64,000 nucleotides of DNA from Candidatus Gastranaerophilales bacterium (GTDB lineage: Bacteria > Cyanobacteriota > Vampirovibrionia > Gastranaerophilales > Gastranaerophilaceae), in assembly GCA_017402995.1 (NCBI GenBank), contig JAFQOV010000025.1:91669-155668 (forward strand). The letters are read 5' to 3'. The position numbers and the translations under genes were made by a program. A model generated the notes under the pieces. The model saw only the letters and a list, made by a program, of their open reading frames with translations. It did no database searches and was not told where the DNA came from. This document shows, piece after piece, positions 34,741 through 43,042 of the stretch; positions within the stretch are counted from its first letter, which is position 1, and the number at the start of each line of letters is the position of its first letter.

Positions 34741-34774
34741 TTGAAAAGTGAGTAAAAAAATATATAATCTCACT
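34741..34774 (+). promoter_or_regulatory. Promoter giving a probably leaderless mRNA (small ORF)
   Basis: TTGAAA (34741-34746), a 16-nt spacer and TATAAT (34763-34768) lie 6 nt before an ATG at 34775. Both boxes are near consensus. The -10 box is inside an inverted GTGAG...CTCAC pair. Confidence 0.55.
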
Positions 34775-34888
34775 ATGAAAACAATAATTAATGATATTTG
34801 GAATACTCTGCACCCCATTGTTCACCTATGGTTTGCCATAAGCTTATTTGGATTTTTATGTCTTTGGACATTAATGTTTTTAATGTAG
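34775..34888 (+). CDS. Small predicted membrane protein (37 residues)
   Basis: The frame encodes MKTIINDIWNTLHPIVHLWF followed by a hydrophobic stretch (AISLFGFLCLWTLMFLM), which looks like one membrane helix. It has a near-consensus promoter 6 nt before the ATG and ends 1 bp before the convergent pseudopilin gene. The promoter is the main support; family and function are unknown. Confidence 0.45.
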   Translation: MKTIINDIWNTLHPIVHLWFAISLFGFLCLWTLMFLM

Positions 34889-34889
34889 C

Positions 34890-35498
34890 TTATTTAATTC
34901 CATATTTGCCAATAGACAAGATAAACTGGTCAACTCCAAGATTGTTTGGAGGAGCTTCCGAATTTATATCGTAAAAAACAAGCCCACAACTGTTTGTTTC
35001 TGTTCTTTTTTGGGGTAATGTTGGGTTGTAGATTTTTGTTTCAGAAGTTGTGCAATTGCCGTTTAATTTAAACGCCATATATGCGCCATTTTTTAATTTA
35101 AACCCATTTGCAAAACTCGAAATTGTATATCCCGAAGAGGTTCCTGCTTCGTCAGTCAAAGAAGAAGATGTATATGACGCAGGGATTGAGCTTTTTCTTA
35201 AGCCAATCAGATATTTTTTATATAAAGCCGCTAATTTTGACTCTTGTCCACTGGAAGCAATAGAAAAAGTGGTATTATCAACCGCCACAATATCAAGCAA
35301 GGAATAGTTAAGTGTATTCCTTGCTAAAATTTGTTTTGTGGCATATTCAATCTGTATAACCATATTTTTAGCAGACTTATCCATGAATTCTCTTTTCATA
35401 TTATTTGGTTTTAAAGTATGTAAAAGAGTGGCGGCAATTAGCCCTAGGATAATCATTGCAATGGTAGTTTCTGCTAATGTAAATCCACTTTTTTTCAC
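34890..35498 (-). CDS. Type IV pilin-like protein (pseudopilin) 1
   Basis: The 202-residue protein starts MKKSGFTLAETTIAMIILGL, a class III signal peptide with Gly at -1, Phe at +1 and Glu at +5, followed by the hydrophobic N-terminal helix. The rest is a soluble domain with paired Cys residues and the ending DINSEAPPNNLGVDQFILSI. That ending (D.N...PN..G.DQ..L) is shared with the two upstream genes and suggests a common fold. It is the last gene of a three-gene pseudopilin operon. It is probably processed by a prepilin peptidase and joins a pilus or pseudopilus. Confidence 0.85.
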   Translation of the reverse strand: MKKSGFTLAETTIAMIILGLIAATLLHTLKPNNMKREFMDKSAKNMVIQIEYATKQILARNTLNYSLLDIVAVDNTTFSIASSGQESKLAALYKKYLIGLRKSSIPASYTSSSLTDEAGTSSGYTISSFANGFKLKNGAYMAFKLNGNCTTSETKIYNPTLPQKRTETNSCGLVFYDINSEAPPNNLGVDQFILSIGKYGIK

Positions 35499-35507
35499 AG
35501 AATATTC

Positions 35508-36077
35508 CTATTCAGCGTATTGAATACCACCCGCATGCAATGGTAATAAGAATTGGTCTTTTCCTAAAACATTAGGTTCATCTGAACCATTTGTATCAAA
35601 GAAAAGTTGACCATGTGTTGGTTTCATTGCTGTTAATTGGATTTCTCCTGGGAACCAAGTGTTCACGTTTGCAGCAGCAGCGCCTGTTGTAATGCCAACG
35701 CAAGCACCATCTTTTAAAAAGAAAGAATTTGTATAGCCTGCGCAAGAAGTTCCTGCAGTTGCACGTCTGATTGCAGTAAGATAAACTTTATACAAGTTGC
35801 CAAGTTTTGCGCTTTGTCCGCTGTTTACAGCAGCATTAAAGATATTTGAAGTACCTGCCTCATACAAGGTTTCCATTGTACCATTTGAAGAGTTATTCAA
35901 CAAAATTTGAGTTGTAGCTGTGTCGATTTCAGATAGTACTTTTTTCGCCAAAACCGCAAGACCTTTTTCCTTAAATTCTGCAGGTTTCAATGTTGAAATC
36001 ATGATTGTCGCAATAATACCCAAAATGGTCATAACAAGAATTGCTTCAGCCATGGTAAACGCTTTTTTAATTTTCAT
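35508..36077 (-). CDS. Type IV pilin-like protein (pseudopilin) 2
   Basis: The 189-residue protein starts MKIKKAFTMAEAILVMTILG with Ala rather than Gly before the processed Phe, and Glu at +5. The C-terminal domain has the shared ending DTNGSDEPNVLGKDQFLLPL. Ala at -1 is tolerated by many prepilin peptidases. It lies 9 bp upstream of pseudopilin 1 and 21 bp downstream of pseudopilin 3. AAGGAGA precedes the ATG. Confidence 0.85.
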   Translation of the reverse strand: MKIKKAFTMAEAILVMTILGIIATIMISTLKPAEFKEKGLAVLAKKVLSEIDTATTQILLNNSSNGTMETLYEAGTSNIFNAAVNSGQSAKLGNLYKVYLTAIRRATAGTSCAGYTNSFFLKDGACVGITTGAAAANVNTWFPGEIQLTAMKPTHGQLFFDTNGSDEPNVLGKDQFLLPLHAGGIQYAE

Positions 36078-36098
36078 TATCTTCTCCTTAAGTTAATA

Positions 36099-36737
36099 CT
36101 ATTCGTTTGTGTATATAATTCCACGTTTGTTAATTGGTAATATGTATTGGTCATTACCAACCAAGTTTGGTTTTTTATATCCATTTATGTCGTAAAATAT
36201 TGAACCGCAAATATTTCCAACTTCAAACACGCCTTTTTGTTCTGGTGGATTAGCGTTTGGTTCAGTATTTGTGCAACCTTCATAAAATCTAAAGCCAATA
36301 ATCGCGCCATTTTGATTCCAAAAAAACCCAGTATAAGCGTCTTTTAGAGTAATGCCTAGATTATTCTTGCGCACATCTTTTAGTTCTTTATTATAAAACT
36401 CATGGTCTAAATCAATTCTTAAATCAAGATAGTTGATGTAATCTTTAAATAAAACGGGCATTCTATCTTTTGCGTCAGCATCTTCAATAGAAAAATATCC
36501 GTTTTTATCTTTTAAATATGTGTAATTATCATATATTGAATTGTGCGCAATGATTTGCACGGCTGCTTGTTCAATGACTTCTGCAGTTTTGCGCACCATT
36601 GTTTCGTTGCCGTCTCTAACAGGGTTATGATGAAGCAAAATTGGCACAACAATTATCGCAATAATACCAAAAATAACCATTGTTATCATTGCTTCTGAAA
36701 TAGTAATTGCTTTCTTTAATTTTTGAGACATTTTCAT
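36099..36737 (-). CDS. Type IV pilin-like protein (pseudopilin) 3
   Basis: The 212-residue protein starts MKMSQKLKKAITISEAMITM. The likely cleavage is before ITISE (Ile at +1, Glu at +5, Ala at -1), a less typical site. Its C-terminal domain ends DINGYKKPNLVGNDQYILPI, like its two operon neighbours. It is the first gene of the operon, with TATAAT only 6 nt before its ATG on the minus strand. Confidence 0.82.
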   Translation of the reverse strand: MKMSQKLKKAITISEAMITMVIFGIIAIIVVPILLHHNPVRDGNETMVRKTAEVIEQAAVQIIAHNSIYDNYTYLKDKNGYFSIEDADAKDRMPVLFKDYINYLDLRIDLDHEFYNKELKDVRKNNLGITLKDAYTGFFWNQNGAIIGFRFYEGCTNTEPNANPPEQKGVFEVGNICGSIFYDINGYKKPNLVGNDQYILPINKRGIIYTNE

Positions 36738-36771
36738 ACAATAATTATACTAAATTTAGGGCTTTATTCAA
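36735..36771 (-). promoter_or_regulatory. Promoter giving a probably leaderless mRNA (pseudopilin operon)
   Basis: On the minus strand TTGAAT (36766-36771), a 16-nt spacer and TATAAT (36744-36749) lie 6 nt before the ATG at 36735-36737. No Shine-Dalgarno sequence fits. Confidence 0.55.
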
Positions 36772-36863
36772 TTAATATTCCCCAAAAGCTACATTATATA
36801 TAGGAGTTTTGTTTAATTTTTCTTTTAGTTAATGTAAAATTATATTGTTTTAGTGAGAAAAAA

Positions 36864-37412
36864 ATGAAGAAATTAACAGCATTTACAGTCGCAGAATCAC
36901 TTATAGTTTTGGTTGTAATTGGAACTTTCGTAACTATTACGATTGCTTCAACGCTGAATTTAGGTAAAATTAAAGAAGAAAAAATCTTGAGCACTTCAAG
37001 AGCTTTCTATGCGAGTATTTTAAACGCATATCGAGAAATAATTTTATATGAATCATCTGACATGAGCACAATTACAAGCGCGGCAGCTGATGAAGACACT
37101 CTTGCTGATTTTTTCGTTGAATACCTTGGCGGCGAAGCCGTTAGTTGCGAAGATAAAGATTTTAATACGCTTGATGGCGAAGAAGGTGAAAATTGCGCCT
37201 ATTTCCCAGGAGGAATTAGAGCAAAAATATATTACGACCCACAAGACCCACCAGGTGATGTTGACAAAAAAGATTACTATAACAAAGAAGACCCAACTCT
37301 AGACAGCGCTACAAACGCATATGGCTATATTACATATACATACAAAGATTCTTTAGGCGCTTTTGGAAAAGATACCTTCAGAATTGCTTTTGGATTGCGA
37401 GACGTTAAATAA
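36864..37412 (+). CDS. Type IV pilin-like protein (pseudopilin) 4, divergent
   Basis: The 182-residue protein starts MKKLTAFTVAESLIVLVVIG: a prepilin peptide with Ala at -1, Phe at +1 and Glu at +5, then a hydrophobic helix. The mature domain is markedly acidic, with two Cys, and ends with a YKDSLGAFGKDTFRIAFGL segment. It differs from the divergent trio in its C terminus, so it may be another position in the same pilus. It is transcribed away from the trio across a 126-bp gap. Confidence 0.8.
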   Translation: MKKLTAFTVAESLIVLVVIGTFVTITIASTLNLGKIKEEKILSTSRAFYASILNAYREIILYESSDMSTITSAAADEDTLADFFVEYLGGEAVSCEDKDFNTLDGEEGENCAYFPGGIRAKIYYDPQDPPGDVDKKDYYNKEDPTLDSATNAYGYITYTYKDSLGAFGKDTFRIAFGLRDVK

Positions 37413-38315
37413 TTAATCTAAACTAATCACTTGATGCAATTCAATTTCAATATCTTCATCATCTGCTCCTTGCGCAAATAACAAAGAAGAACCCAAAGCA
37501 TTAAATTTAAAAGTGTTTTTCTTGAAACAGAAGTTTCTGATATCTTTTGAAACAACAACTTTATTTTTCATTTTTAAATTATTGATTTTATTCAAAGTCA
37601 CAAAAGCTTTTTTGTTTTGCTCTTGGTTGTCTGTTGCAAAATAAGAAAGCATATAATCAAGTCTTAAGCCTTTTTTGAGTGCAATTTCTTTTAATAATTT
37701 TATTAATTTTACAATATCTTTAATTGAATTTTTAAACATTAAAAAATCTGTCAAAACTAGGCACAGCTTGCCTTGTGAAATTTTTAAATTTGGATAATTA
37801 TCTTTTAATTTTGCAAAAATTGTTTTAATGTATTGTTCTTTAACTTCTTCAAGGTTTAAATTGTTATCATAGATATCATTTTTTGTAATTTCGACCTCTA
37901 AAAGCCCCCAAAAACTTTTCAAGACAACAAATTCGTCTTTTTTTTCTTCCATTTGTTCAACAATTTTTTTAATTTTTAATTCTTCTTTTGTTTTTTCAAC
38001 CACTTGTTCACGATATAAAAGCAAACGATATTCAACAAAATTTTGCAATTGATTTAAAATAAACATCAATACAAAAGAAAACGCAGCAGCTAAAACATAG
38101 CCCATGTCGATATCTCTGCCGTCAATATCTGATTGAAATTGAAACTTTTCATTTAAAAAATCAGGAAATGCACCTAAATATGAATTCCATTGTTCAAACA
38201 GTTCAGGGTTGCCAATCAAAAAACCCCAACAAATCATATATAAAAGTGCTAAAAACGGGCAAAGAGTCTTGCCAAATTGCGCTATTATAATGAGCGTTTT
38301 TAATATTAATCCCAT
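37413..38315 (-). CDS. Membrane protein with a cyclase-like C-terminal region
   Basis: I do not recognise this 300-residue protein with certainty. Two hydrophobic segments (about 8-35 and 70-90) precede a charged coiled region and a domain of about 160 residues. Order and spacing in that domain recall a class III nucleotidyl cyclase: an early strand LLEVEITKNDIYD, a later RLDYMLSYFATD, NKINNLKMKNKVVVSKDIRN, and the ending LGSSLLF...IEIELHQVI. The metal-binding Asp residues and the GD motif are not evident, so it would be inactive. It overlaps panC by 10 bp at the end of the pan operon. Confidence 0.5.
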   Translation of the reverse strand: MGLILKTLIIIAQFGKTLCPFLALLYMICWGFLIGNPELFEQWNSYLGAFPDFLNEKFQFQSDIDGRDIDMGYVLAAAFSFVLMFILNQLQNFVEYRLLLYREQVVEKTKEELKIKKIVEQMEEKKDEFVVLKSFWGLLEVEITKNDIYDNNLNLEEVKEQYIKTIFAKLKDNYPNLKISQGKLCLVLTDFLMFKNSIKDIVKLIKLLKEIALKKGLRLDYMLSYFATDNQEQNKKAFVTLNKINNLKMKNKVVVSKDIRNFCFKKNTFKFNALGSSLLFAQGADDEDIEIELHQVISLD

Positions 38316-39148
38316 AACACCATATTATCTATCAAACGAGTTTTTGAGTTTTGAACTCTTGCAGCAACAAGCGCAAGTGTGTTTTTATCAACAGTTTCTG
38401 TAAATTCAAATGTATTCATATCAACAAATTCGATATATTCTACATCTAAATTTTTCATAATTTCTAATGAATTATCTATAATTTTTTTAGTATCTAAAAC
38501 CCCCATTTTAACAAGCTTTTTCGCTTCAAAAAGAGCTTTAGAAATAGAGAGGGCATCTAATCTATCTTGCTCGTCCAAATATTGATTTCTACTTGATAGA
38601 GCAAGGTTATCTTCTTCTCTAACAATTGGACAAGGAATAATTTCAATATCAAAATCTAAATCTTTAACCATTTTTTGAATAATAAACAGCTGTTGTGCGT
38701 CTTTTTGACCAAAATAGGCTCTATTTGCCTTTGTCAAATTAAACAATTTTGCCACAACAGAGCAAACACCATCAAAATGACCTTGACGAGATTTACCGCA
38801 AAGCTTGTCCACAGCGTCATATGGCGGACAAATTAAAGTTAAATTATTTTTATCTTGTCCATACATTTCGCTAACTTTTGGAGCGAAAATAATATCTACT
38901 CCAGCATTTTCGCAAAGTTGCGCGTCTTTTTCTAACGTTCTTGGATATTTATCTAAATCTTCACCGGCGCAAAATTGGATTGGATTAACAAAAATTGAAA
39001 CAATAGTTTTGTCGTTTTCTTCAACAGATTTCTTAATTAAAGATAAATGACCATTATGCAAAGCGCCCATTGTTGGAACAAGCCCAACTGAGCCAGATAG
39101 TTTTTTAATTTCTTCTTTTAGTTCTTTGATATTATCTATAATTTTCAA
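38306..39148 (-). CDS. panC: Pantothenate synthetase
   Basis: PanC joins pantoate and beta-alanine with ATP. The protein has about 280 residues with the ATP/pantoate motif LVPTMGALHNGHLSLI (about 23-38), SIFVNPIQF, YFGQKDAQQLFII and the ending ARVQNSKTRLIDNM. The longest frame starts at a TTG at 39166, but GAGGAG lies over that position, and a TTG at 39146-39148 sits about 10 nt downstream of it, so the shorter start is chosen. It overlaps the 3' end of panB by 17 bp. Confidence 0.94.
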   Translation of the reverse strand: MKIIDNIKELKEEIKKLSGSVGLVPTMGALHNGHLSLIKKSVEENDKTIVSIFVNPIQFCAGEDLDKYPRTLEKDAQLCENAGVDIIFAPKVSEMYGQDKNNLTLICPPYDAVDKLCGKSRQGHFDGVCSVVAKLFNLTKANRAYFGQKDAQQLFIIQKMVKDLDFDIEIIPCPIVREEDNLALSSRNQYLDEQDRLDALSISKALFEAKKLVKMGVLDTKKIIDNSLEIMKNLDVEYIEFVDMNTFEFTETVDKNTLALVAARVQNSKTRLIDNMVLWD

Positions 39149-39968
39149 GTTTTTCAATCTCCTCAAGTTCTAACATGAACGACTCTTTTGTGCTTGGGAA
39201 AACCCCTTCTTCAACGTCTTGGCAAAATGCTTTTGCAACATTGAAAATGATATCTTTTAAACTTGAATATTGACGTGCAAATTTTGGTTTAAATCTGTCA
39301 TATTTACCCAATAAATCATCAGAAACCAACACTTGACCATCACAGAACTTGCCCGCGCCGATACCAATTGTTGGAATTCTTAAGCGTTGAGAAATAAATT
39401 GAGATGATTGCAATGGCAATAATTCAAGAACAATTGCAAAACAACCTGCTGATTGCAAGCGCAGTGCATCTTTTAAAATGTCGATTGTTCTATCGGCATC
39501 TTTTCCTTGGATTTTATGTCCACCCAAAGAGTTGACGCTCATTGGAGTAAAGCCCAAATGACCCATAACCGGAATTCCATTTTGAGTTAAATGTTTAATA
39601 CATTCGATAACAAAATCTGAACTTCCTTCCATTTTAACAGCATTTGCACCTGCTTTAATAAATTCGCAAGCATTTTTCATTGTTTCAGATTTGTCTAATT
39701 GAAAGCTCATAAATGGCATATCTGCGACTAAAAGCGCGTTTTCAACAGCACGAGAAACCGCACGAACAAAAACCAACATCTCGTCCATACCGACTTCAGT
39801 TGTATTGTCATATCCAAGGGCAACTTGCGCCAATGAATCGCCAACTAAAATCATATCCACTCCAGCTTGATCAAGATACTTCGCTGTTGAATAATCATAG
39901 GCAGTTAATACGGAGATTTTTTTGCCCTCTTTTTTATAGTTTTGTATTTTTGTTATACTTTTTCTCAT
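39132..39968 (-). CDS. panB: 3-methyl-2-oxobutanoate hydroxymethyltransferase
   Basis: PanB makes ketopantoate, the first step to pantothenate. The 278-residue TIM barrel has the signatures SVLTAYDYSTAKYLDQAGVD, LVGDSLAQVALGYDNTTEV, VKMEGS, MGHLGFTPMSVNSLGG and IGIGAGKFCDGQVLV, with the Mg-binding Asp residues kept. It overlaps panC and follows yvcK by 26 bp. TTAGGATAG precedes the ATG. Confidence 0.96.
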   Translation of the reverse strand: MRKSITKIQNYKKEGKKISVLTAYDYSTAKYLDQAGVDMILVGDSLAQVALGYDNTTEVGMDEMLVFVRAVSRAVENALLVADMPFMSFQLDKSETMKNACEFIKAGANAVKMEGSSDFVIECIKHLTQNGIPVMGHLGFTPMSVNSLGGHKIQGKDADRTIDILKDALRLQSAGCFAIVLELLPLQSSQFISQRLRIPTIGIGAGKFCDGQVLVSDDLLGKYDRFKPKFARQYSSLKDIIFNVAKAFCQDVEEGVFPSTKESFMLELEEIEKLENYR

Positions 39969-39994
39969 CTATCCTAATCGTTTTTGAGCTTTTC

Positions 39995-41329
39995 TTATTT
40001 TTTAATTGCTCTTTTATACCAATAATATATTGCTTTTGCAACTTTTGTACAACTATGTCTAATTAATCCATCTTTATGATCTTCTAATAAATTTCTTTCA
40101 ACAAGCTCTACGCCAAGTTTTTTGATTTCTGCTGTATCTATTTCAACAGGTAATGAACCCGCTTGTTCATATTTTTCAGTCGCATTTTTTGGAATGAAAT
40201 TGTTTACAACAACTGTATCAAAGAAATTTTTATTTGAATCATCAATGTCATCTAATCTTGCATGATCAAAAATTGTTTTAATATGGTCTGAAACCGAATA
40301 GTTATCTGTTTCACCAGGTTGAGTCATTGCATTACATACATAGATTTTTTTAGCTTTAGCGTTCCAAACCGCGCGAGTAATATCTTTGACCAAGAAGTTT
40401 GAAATGATTGATGTGTAAAGGCTGCCTGGACCCATAATGATGATGTCAGCATTATGAATTGCTTCTAAGACATCTGGAGCAGGTTTGCAATCTGCTGGTT
40501 CGCAACAAAGTTGAATAATTTTTTTACCAGCTTCTGGAATATTGCTTTCGCCTTTAACAATAGAATCATCTTCCATTTTGGCATATAGTTTCATATCATC
40601 ACAAGTTGCAGGCAAAACTCTTCCTCTGATTAAAAGAACTTTTGAAGATTCTCTAATCGCAGAAACAATATCTCCGCAAATTGCGCTCATTGCAGTGATA
40701 AACAAATTGCCAAAACTGTGCCCTTCAAGACCTTCGCCAGTTTTAAAACGATATTGGAATAATTTTGTTACAATATCATCATCATCTGCCAAAGCAGCGA
40801 TACAGTTTCTGATATCACCAGGAGGCAAAACGCCCATTTGTTCTCTTAATCTGCCAGATGAACCGCCATCATCACCAACGGTTACAATAGCAGTTATGTT
40901 ATTTGTAATTTTTTTGATACCGCGCAAAAGCATTGAAAGCCCCGTTCCGCCACCAATTGCAACAATTTTTGGACCGCGGTCTAGTTTCATTCTGCGATAT
41001 AAAACTTCGCCCATTGAGCCTTTAATTCTTTGAGAATCAATATCGTCGTTCATCATTGAAATATTTGTTTTTTTCCAAGCAAGGAAAAACAAAACCACGC
41101 CTGTTAAAATCAACAACGCTCCAACAGGTTCTGGCGGAACAACATAAAAAAGTTTTTTCGCCATTGCAACGATATAATCAAGTGGTTCTAATTTGAACAA
41201 AAAAGTCGCGCCCAAAGCCGCCAGCACGGAACCCGCAACAGAAAGTGCAAACCATCTTTTAACTTTCAAACCAGGTACTAACCAGATTGCCTCTTTTGGC
41301 ATTTTAACTTTTTTGTCGAATATTTTCAT
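39995..41329 (-). CDS. yvcK: YvcK/CofD-like gluconeogenesis and morphogenesis factor, membrane-anchored
   Basis: YvcK-family proteins bind UDP-sugars and affect carbon metabolism and cell-wall growth. The 444-residue protein has two N-terminal membrane segments (about 27-48 and 65-82) and then the core: IVAIGGGTGLSMLLRGIKKI, VTVGDDGGSSGRLREQMGVL, PPGDIRNCIAALADDD, and DIIIMGPGSLYTSIISNFLV. The membrane anchor makes it longer than Bacillus YvcK (about 317 residues). It overlaps the pxpA-like gene by one base and is 26 bp from panB. Confidence 0.88.
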   Translation of the reverse strand: MKIFDKKVKMPKEAIWLVPGLKVKRWFALSVAGSVLAALGATFLFKLEPLDYIVAMAKKLFYVVPPEPVGALLILTGVVLFFLAWKKTNISMMNDDIDSQRIKGSMGEVLYRRMKLDRGPKIVAIGGGTGLSMLLRGIKKITNNITAIVTVGDDGGSSGRLREQMGVLPPGDIRNCIAALADDDDIVTKLFQYRFKTGEGLEGHSFGNLFITAMSAICGDIVSAIRESSKVLLIRGRVLPATCDDMKLYAKMEDDSIVKGESNIPEAGKKIIQLCCEPADCKPAPDVLEAIHNADIIIMGPGSLYTSIISNFLVKDITRAVWNAKAKKIYVCNAMTQPGETDNYSVSDHIKTIFDHARLDDIDDSNKNFFDTVVVNNFIPKNATEKYEQAGSLPVEIDTAEIKKLGVELVERNLLEDHKDGLIRHSCTKVAKAIYYWYKRAIKK

Positions 41330-41967
41330 TAGATTTGTCCTTGTACTCTATTGTAATTAATTGGGGTTGGTTTGATAATATCATATGCTCTTTTAGCTTC
41401 GTCTAGCGTTCTAAAATGAATTGTATCTGGCTTAATTGCCATTTCTCTGATTTCTCTAATTGATGTATTTTCCTTGAAATCAACTTCATAAGCAGCTTTA
41501 TAGCCGTTTTGTTCAAGCAATTCTTTAATATTTGGATTTTGAACAATGATGTTTAACCAAGGGTTAATTTTTTTAACTGCCTCAGCTACACATAGTGCGA
41601 TTTGTTCATTTTCATTGATATCATCTTTCAATGCGCCATGACATCTGATTGCTTCAAGCTCTAGGTCAAAAGTTTTTGCATATGAAATTATTGCACCAAG
41701 CTGATAAATCACAGTTGCTTGCAACTCTTCAGTTGATAAATTCATTTTTCTTTTGCCAAAACCTTGAATGTCGGGATATCCAACGTGCGCAGATAATGCA
41801 ACATTGTTTTCGCTTGCAAAAAGCAAAGATTTTCTGATATTCACAGGGTCGCCCGCATGAAAACCAGCAGAAACATTGATTGTGCTCATATATTTTGCAA
41901 GTTCAAGTTCATTATCGTTTTTATAAACACCGTAGCATTGCGCCGTATCACAATTAAAATCAAACAA
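41329..41967 (-). CDS. Diverged LamB/YcsF (PxpA-like) protein
   Basis: PxpA is one part of the PxpABC 5-oxoprolinase. The protein keeps the fold markers FNCDTAQCYG, VSAGFHAGDPVNIR, AHVGYPDIQGFGKR and CHGALKDD. The first motif lacks the usual DLGE/MGE acidic pair, KPHGALYN is altered to RCHGALKDD, and the normal C-terminal region with VHGD is missing (about 212 residues against 245-255). AAGGA lies 8 nt before a TTG at 41965-41967, chosen as start over a TTG at 42003. No pxpB or pxpC is present, so oxoprolinase activity is uncertain. Confidence 0.7.
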   Translation of the reverse strand: MFDFNCDTAQCYGVYKNDNELELAKYMSTINVSAGFHAGDPVNIRKSLLFASENNVALSAHVGYPDIQGFGKRKMNLSTEELQATVIYQLGAIISYAKTFDLELEAIRCHGALKDDINENEQIALCVAEAVKKINPWLNIIVQNPNIKELLEQNGYKAAYEVDFKENTSIREIREMAIKPDTIHFRTLDEAKRAYDIIKPTPINYNRVQGQI

Positions 41968-42056
41968 TTGTCTATTCCTTAAAAATAAGATATATCTTTC
42001 CAAGAAAAATTATACAATAGATATCAAAAATTGAACACAATATCGACATAATTCTT

Positions 42057-42086
42057 AAAAAAAGAAAAACCCCTTAACTTGAGGGG
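42057..42086 (-). terminator. Intrinsic terminator of the flagellar operon
   Basis: On the minus strand a seven-pair stem (CCCC/GGGG core, 42070-42086) with a 3-nt loop is followed by a T-rich run (42057-42069). It lies 32 bp past the flgL stop. Confidence 0.75.
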
Positions 42087-42118
42087 AATAATGGTAAGTT
42101 AAATTTTGTTTTATCTTT

Positions 42119-43030
42119 TTATAGATAATCTAATAAAGATACGCTGTTCATCACAACTGATGACATCATATAGCTTGCTTGAAGCATAGATTGCGCGGTT
42201 GCTAAATCTGTTGCAGCTTTTGTGATATCTACTTCTTCAAGGTCGACTTTATCTTCAGTCAAAGTAACAATTGTTTCTTCGTTTAATTCTGATGTTGCTT
42301 GAAGTTTTGCAACCTCTGCTGAGATTTGTCCTGTTGCTTGAACAATATTTTTAGAAACGGTTTCCATAATTTGAAGTTTTTCGCGAATTGCATTGTAATC
42401 TAGTTCTGGTTTTCTTAACTCAATCATTAAATCTTGCATTTGCGTGAAAAATTCTTTATCTGTGCCTTTTTCGCCAAAAATTTCTTCACCTGTGACGTTA
42501 TAAGTAAATGTCACATTATCTGCAATTGTTAGGTTTCTGTTTGAGCCTTCTTGTGGACTTCCGTTATATGAAAAACTTCCATCTCCATTATCAACATAGG
42601 CTTGTTCATGGGTGAAAGTGCCAGAGAAAATATAATTATCCATATATTTTTGGTTCATGTATCCAGCAATTGAAGAAACTCTTTGCTCAATTTCATCTGC
42701 AATTGCTTTGGCTGATTCTGGCGTTGTTGTTGCACTTGCTGCTTCAACAATTAGTTCATTAATCGCATTCATCTCGTCTGTAACGCTGCCCATTGTGTCG
42801 TAAGCCAAATTCATTTCATTCATTGCAGTTTGAATATTGCTTTGATATTGGTCCAATTTTGCCAATTGGTCATTCAATTTCAACACTTTTGTAGAATCAA
42901 CAATGTTATCAGAAATTTTTTGAAAATTCTTGTTAGAGGTTATTTTTTGAATAACATCAGCATACAAGTCATTTGCATTGTTGACTGATTTATTTGTCAT
43001 ATTCGTAATTGTTTGTGTTGAAATACGCAT
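42119..43030 (-). CDS. flgL: Flagellar hook-filament junction protein FlgL
   Basis: FlgL is the second junction protein between hook and filament. The 303-residue protein has flagellin-like coiled ends: the N-terminal MRISTQTITNMTNKSVNNAN, with SDN-type contacts (QKISDNIVDSTKVLKLNDQL), and the C-terminal heptad helix ending MNSVSLLDYL. The middle contains YIFSGTFTHEQAY, typical of FlgL. It follows flgK by 12 bp and is the last gene of the operon. No filament flagellin gene is in the window. Confidence 0.92.
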   Translation of the reverse strand: MRISTQTITNMTNKSVNNANDLYADVIQKITSNKNFQKISDNIVDSTKVLKLNDQLAKLDQYQSNIQTAMNEMNLAYDTMGSVTDEMNAINELIVEAASATTTPESAKAIADEIEQRVSSIAGYMNQKYMDNYIFSGTFTHEQAYVDNGDGSFSYNGSPQEGSNRNLTIADNVTFTYNVTGEEIFGEKGTDKEFFTQMQDLMIELRKPELDYNAIREKLQIMETVSKNIVQATGQISAEVAKLQATSELNEETIVTLTEDKVDLEEVDITKAATDLATAQSMLQASYMMSSVVMNSVSLLDYL

Positions 43031-43042
43031 TTTTTATTACCC

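Noticed and set aside
34295..34825. 176-codon minus-strand frame opposite tcdA
   Set aside because: tcdA has all family motifs on the plus strand. The frame also crosses the small-ORF promoter.
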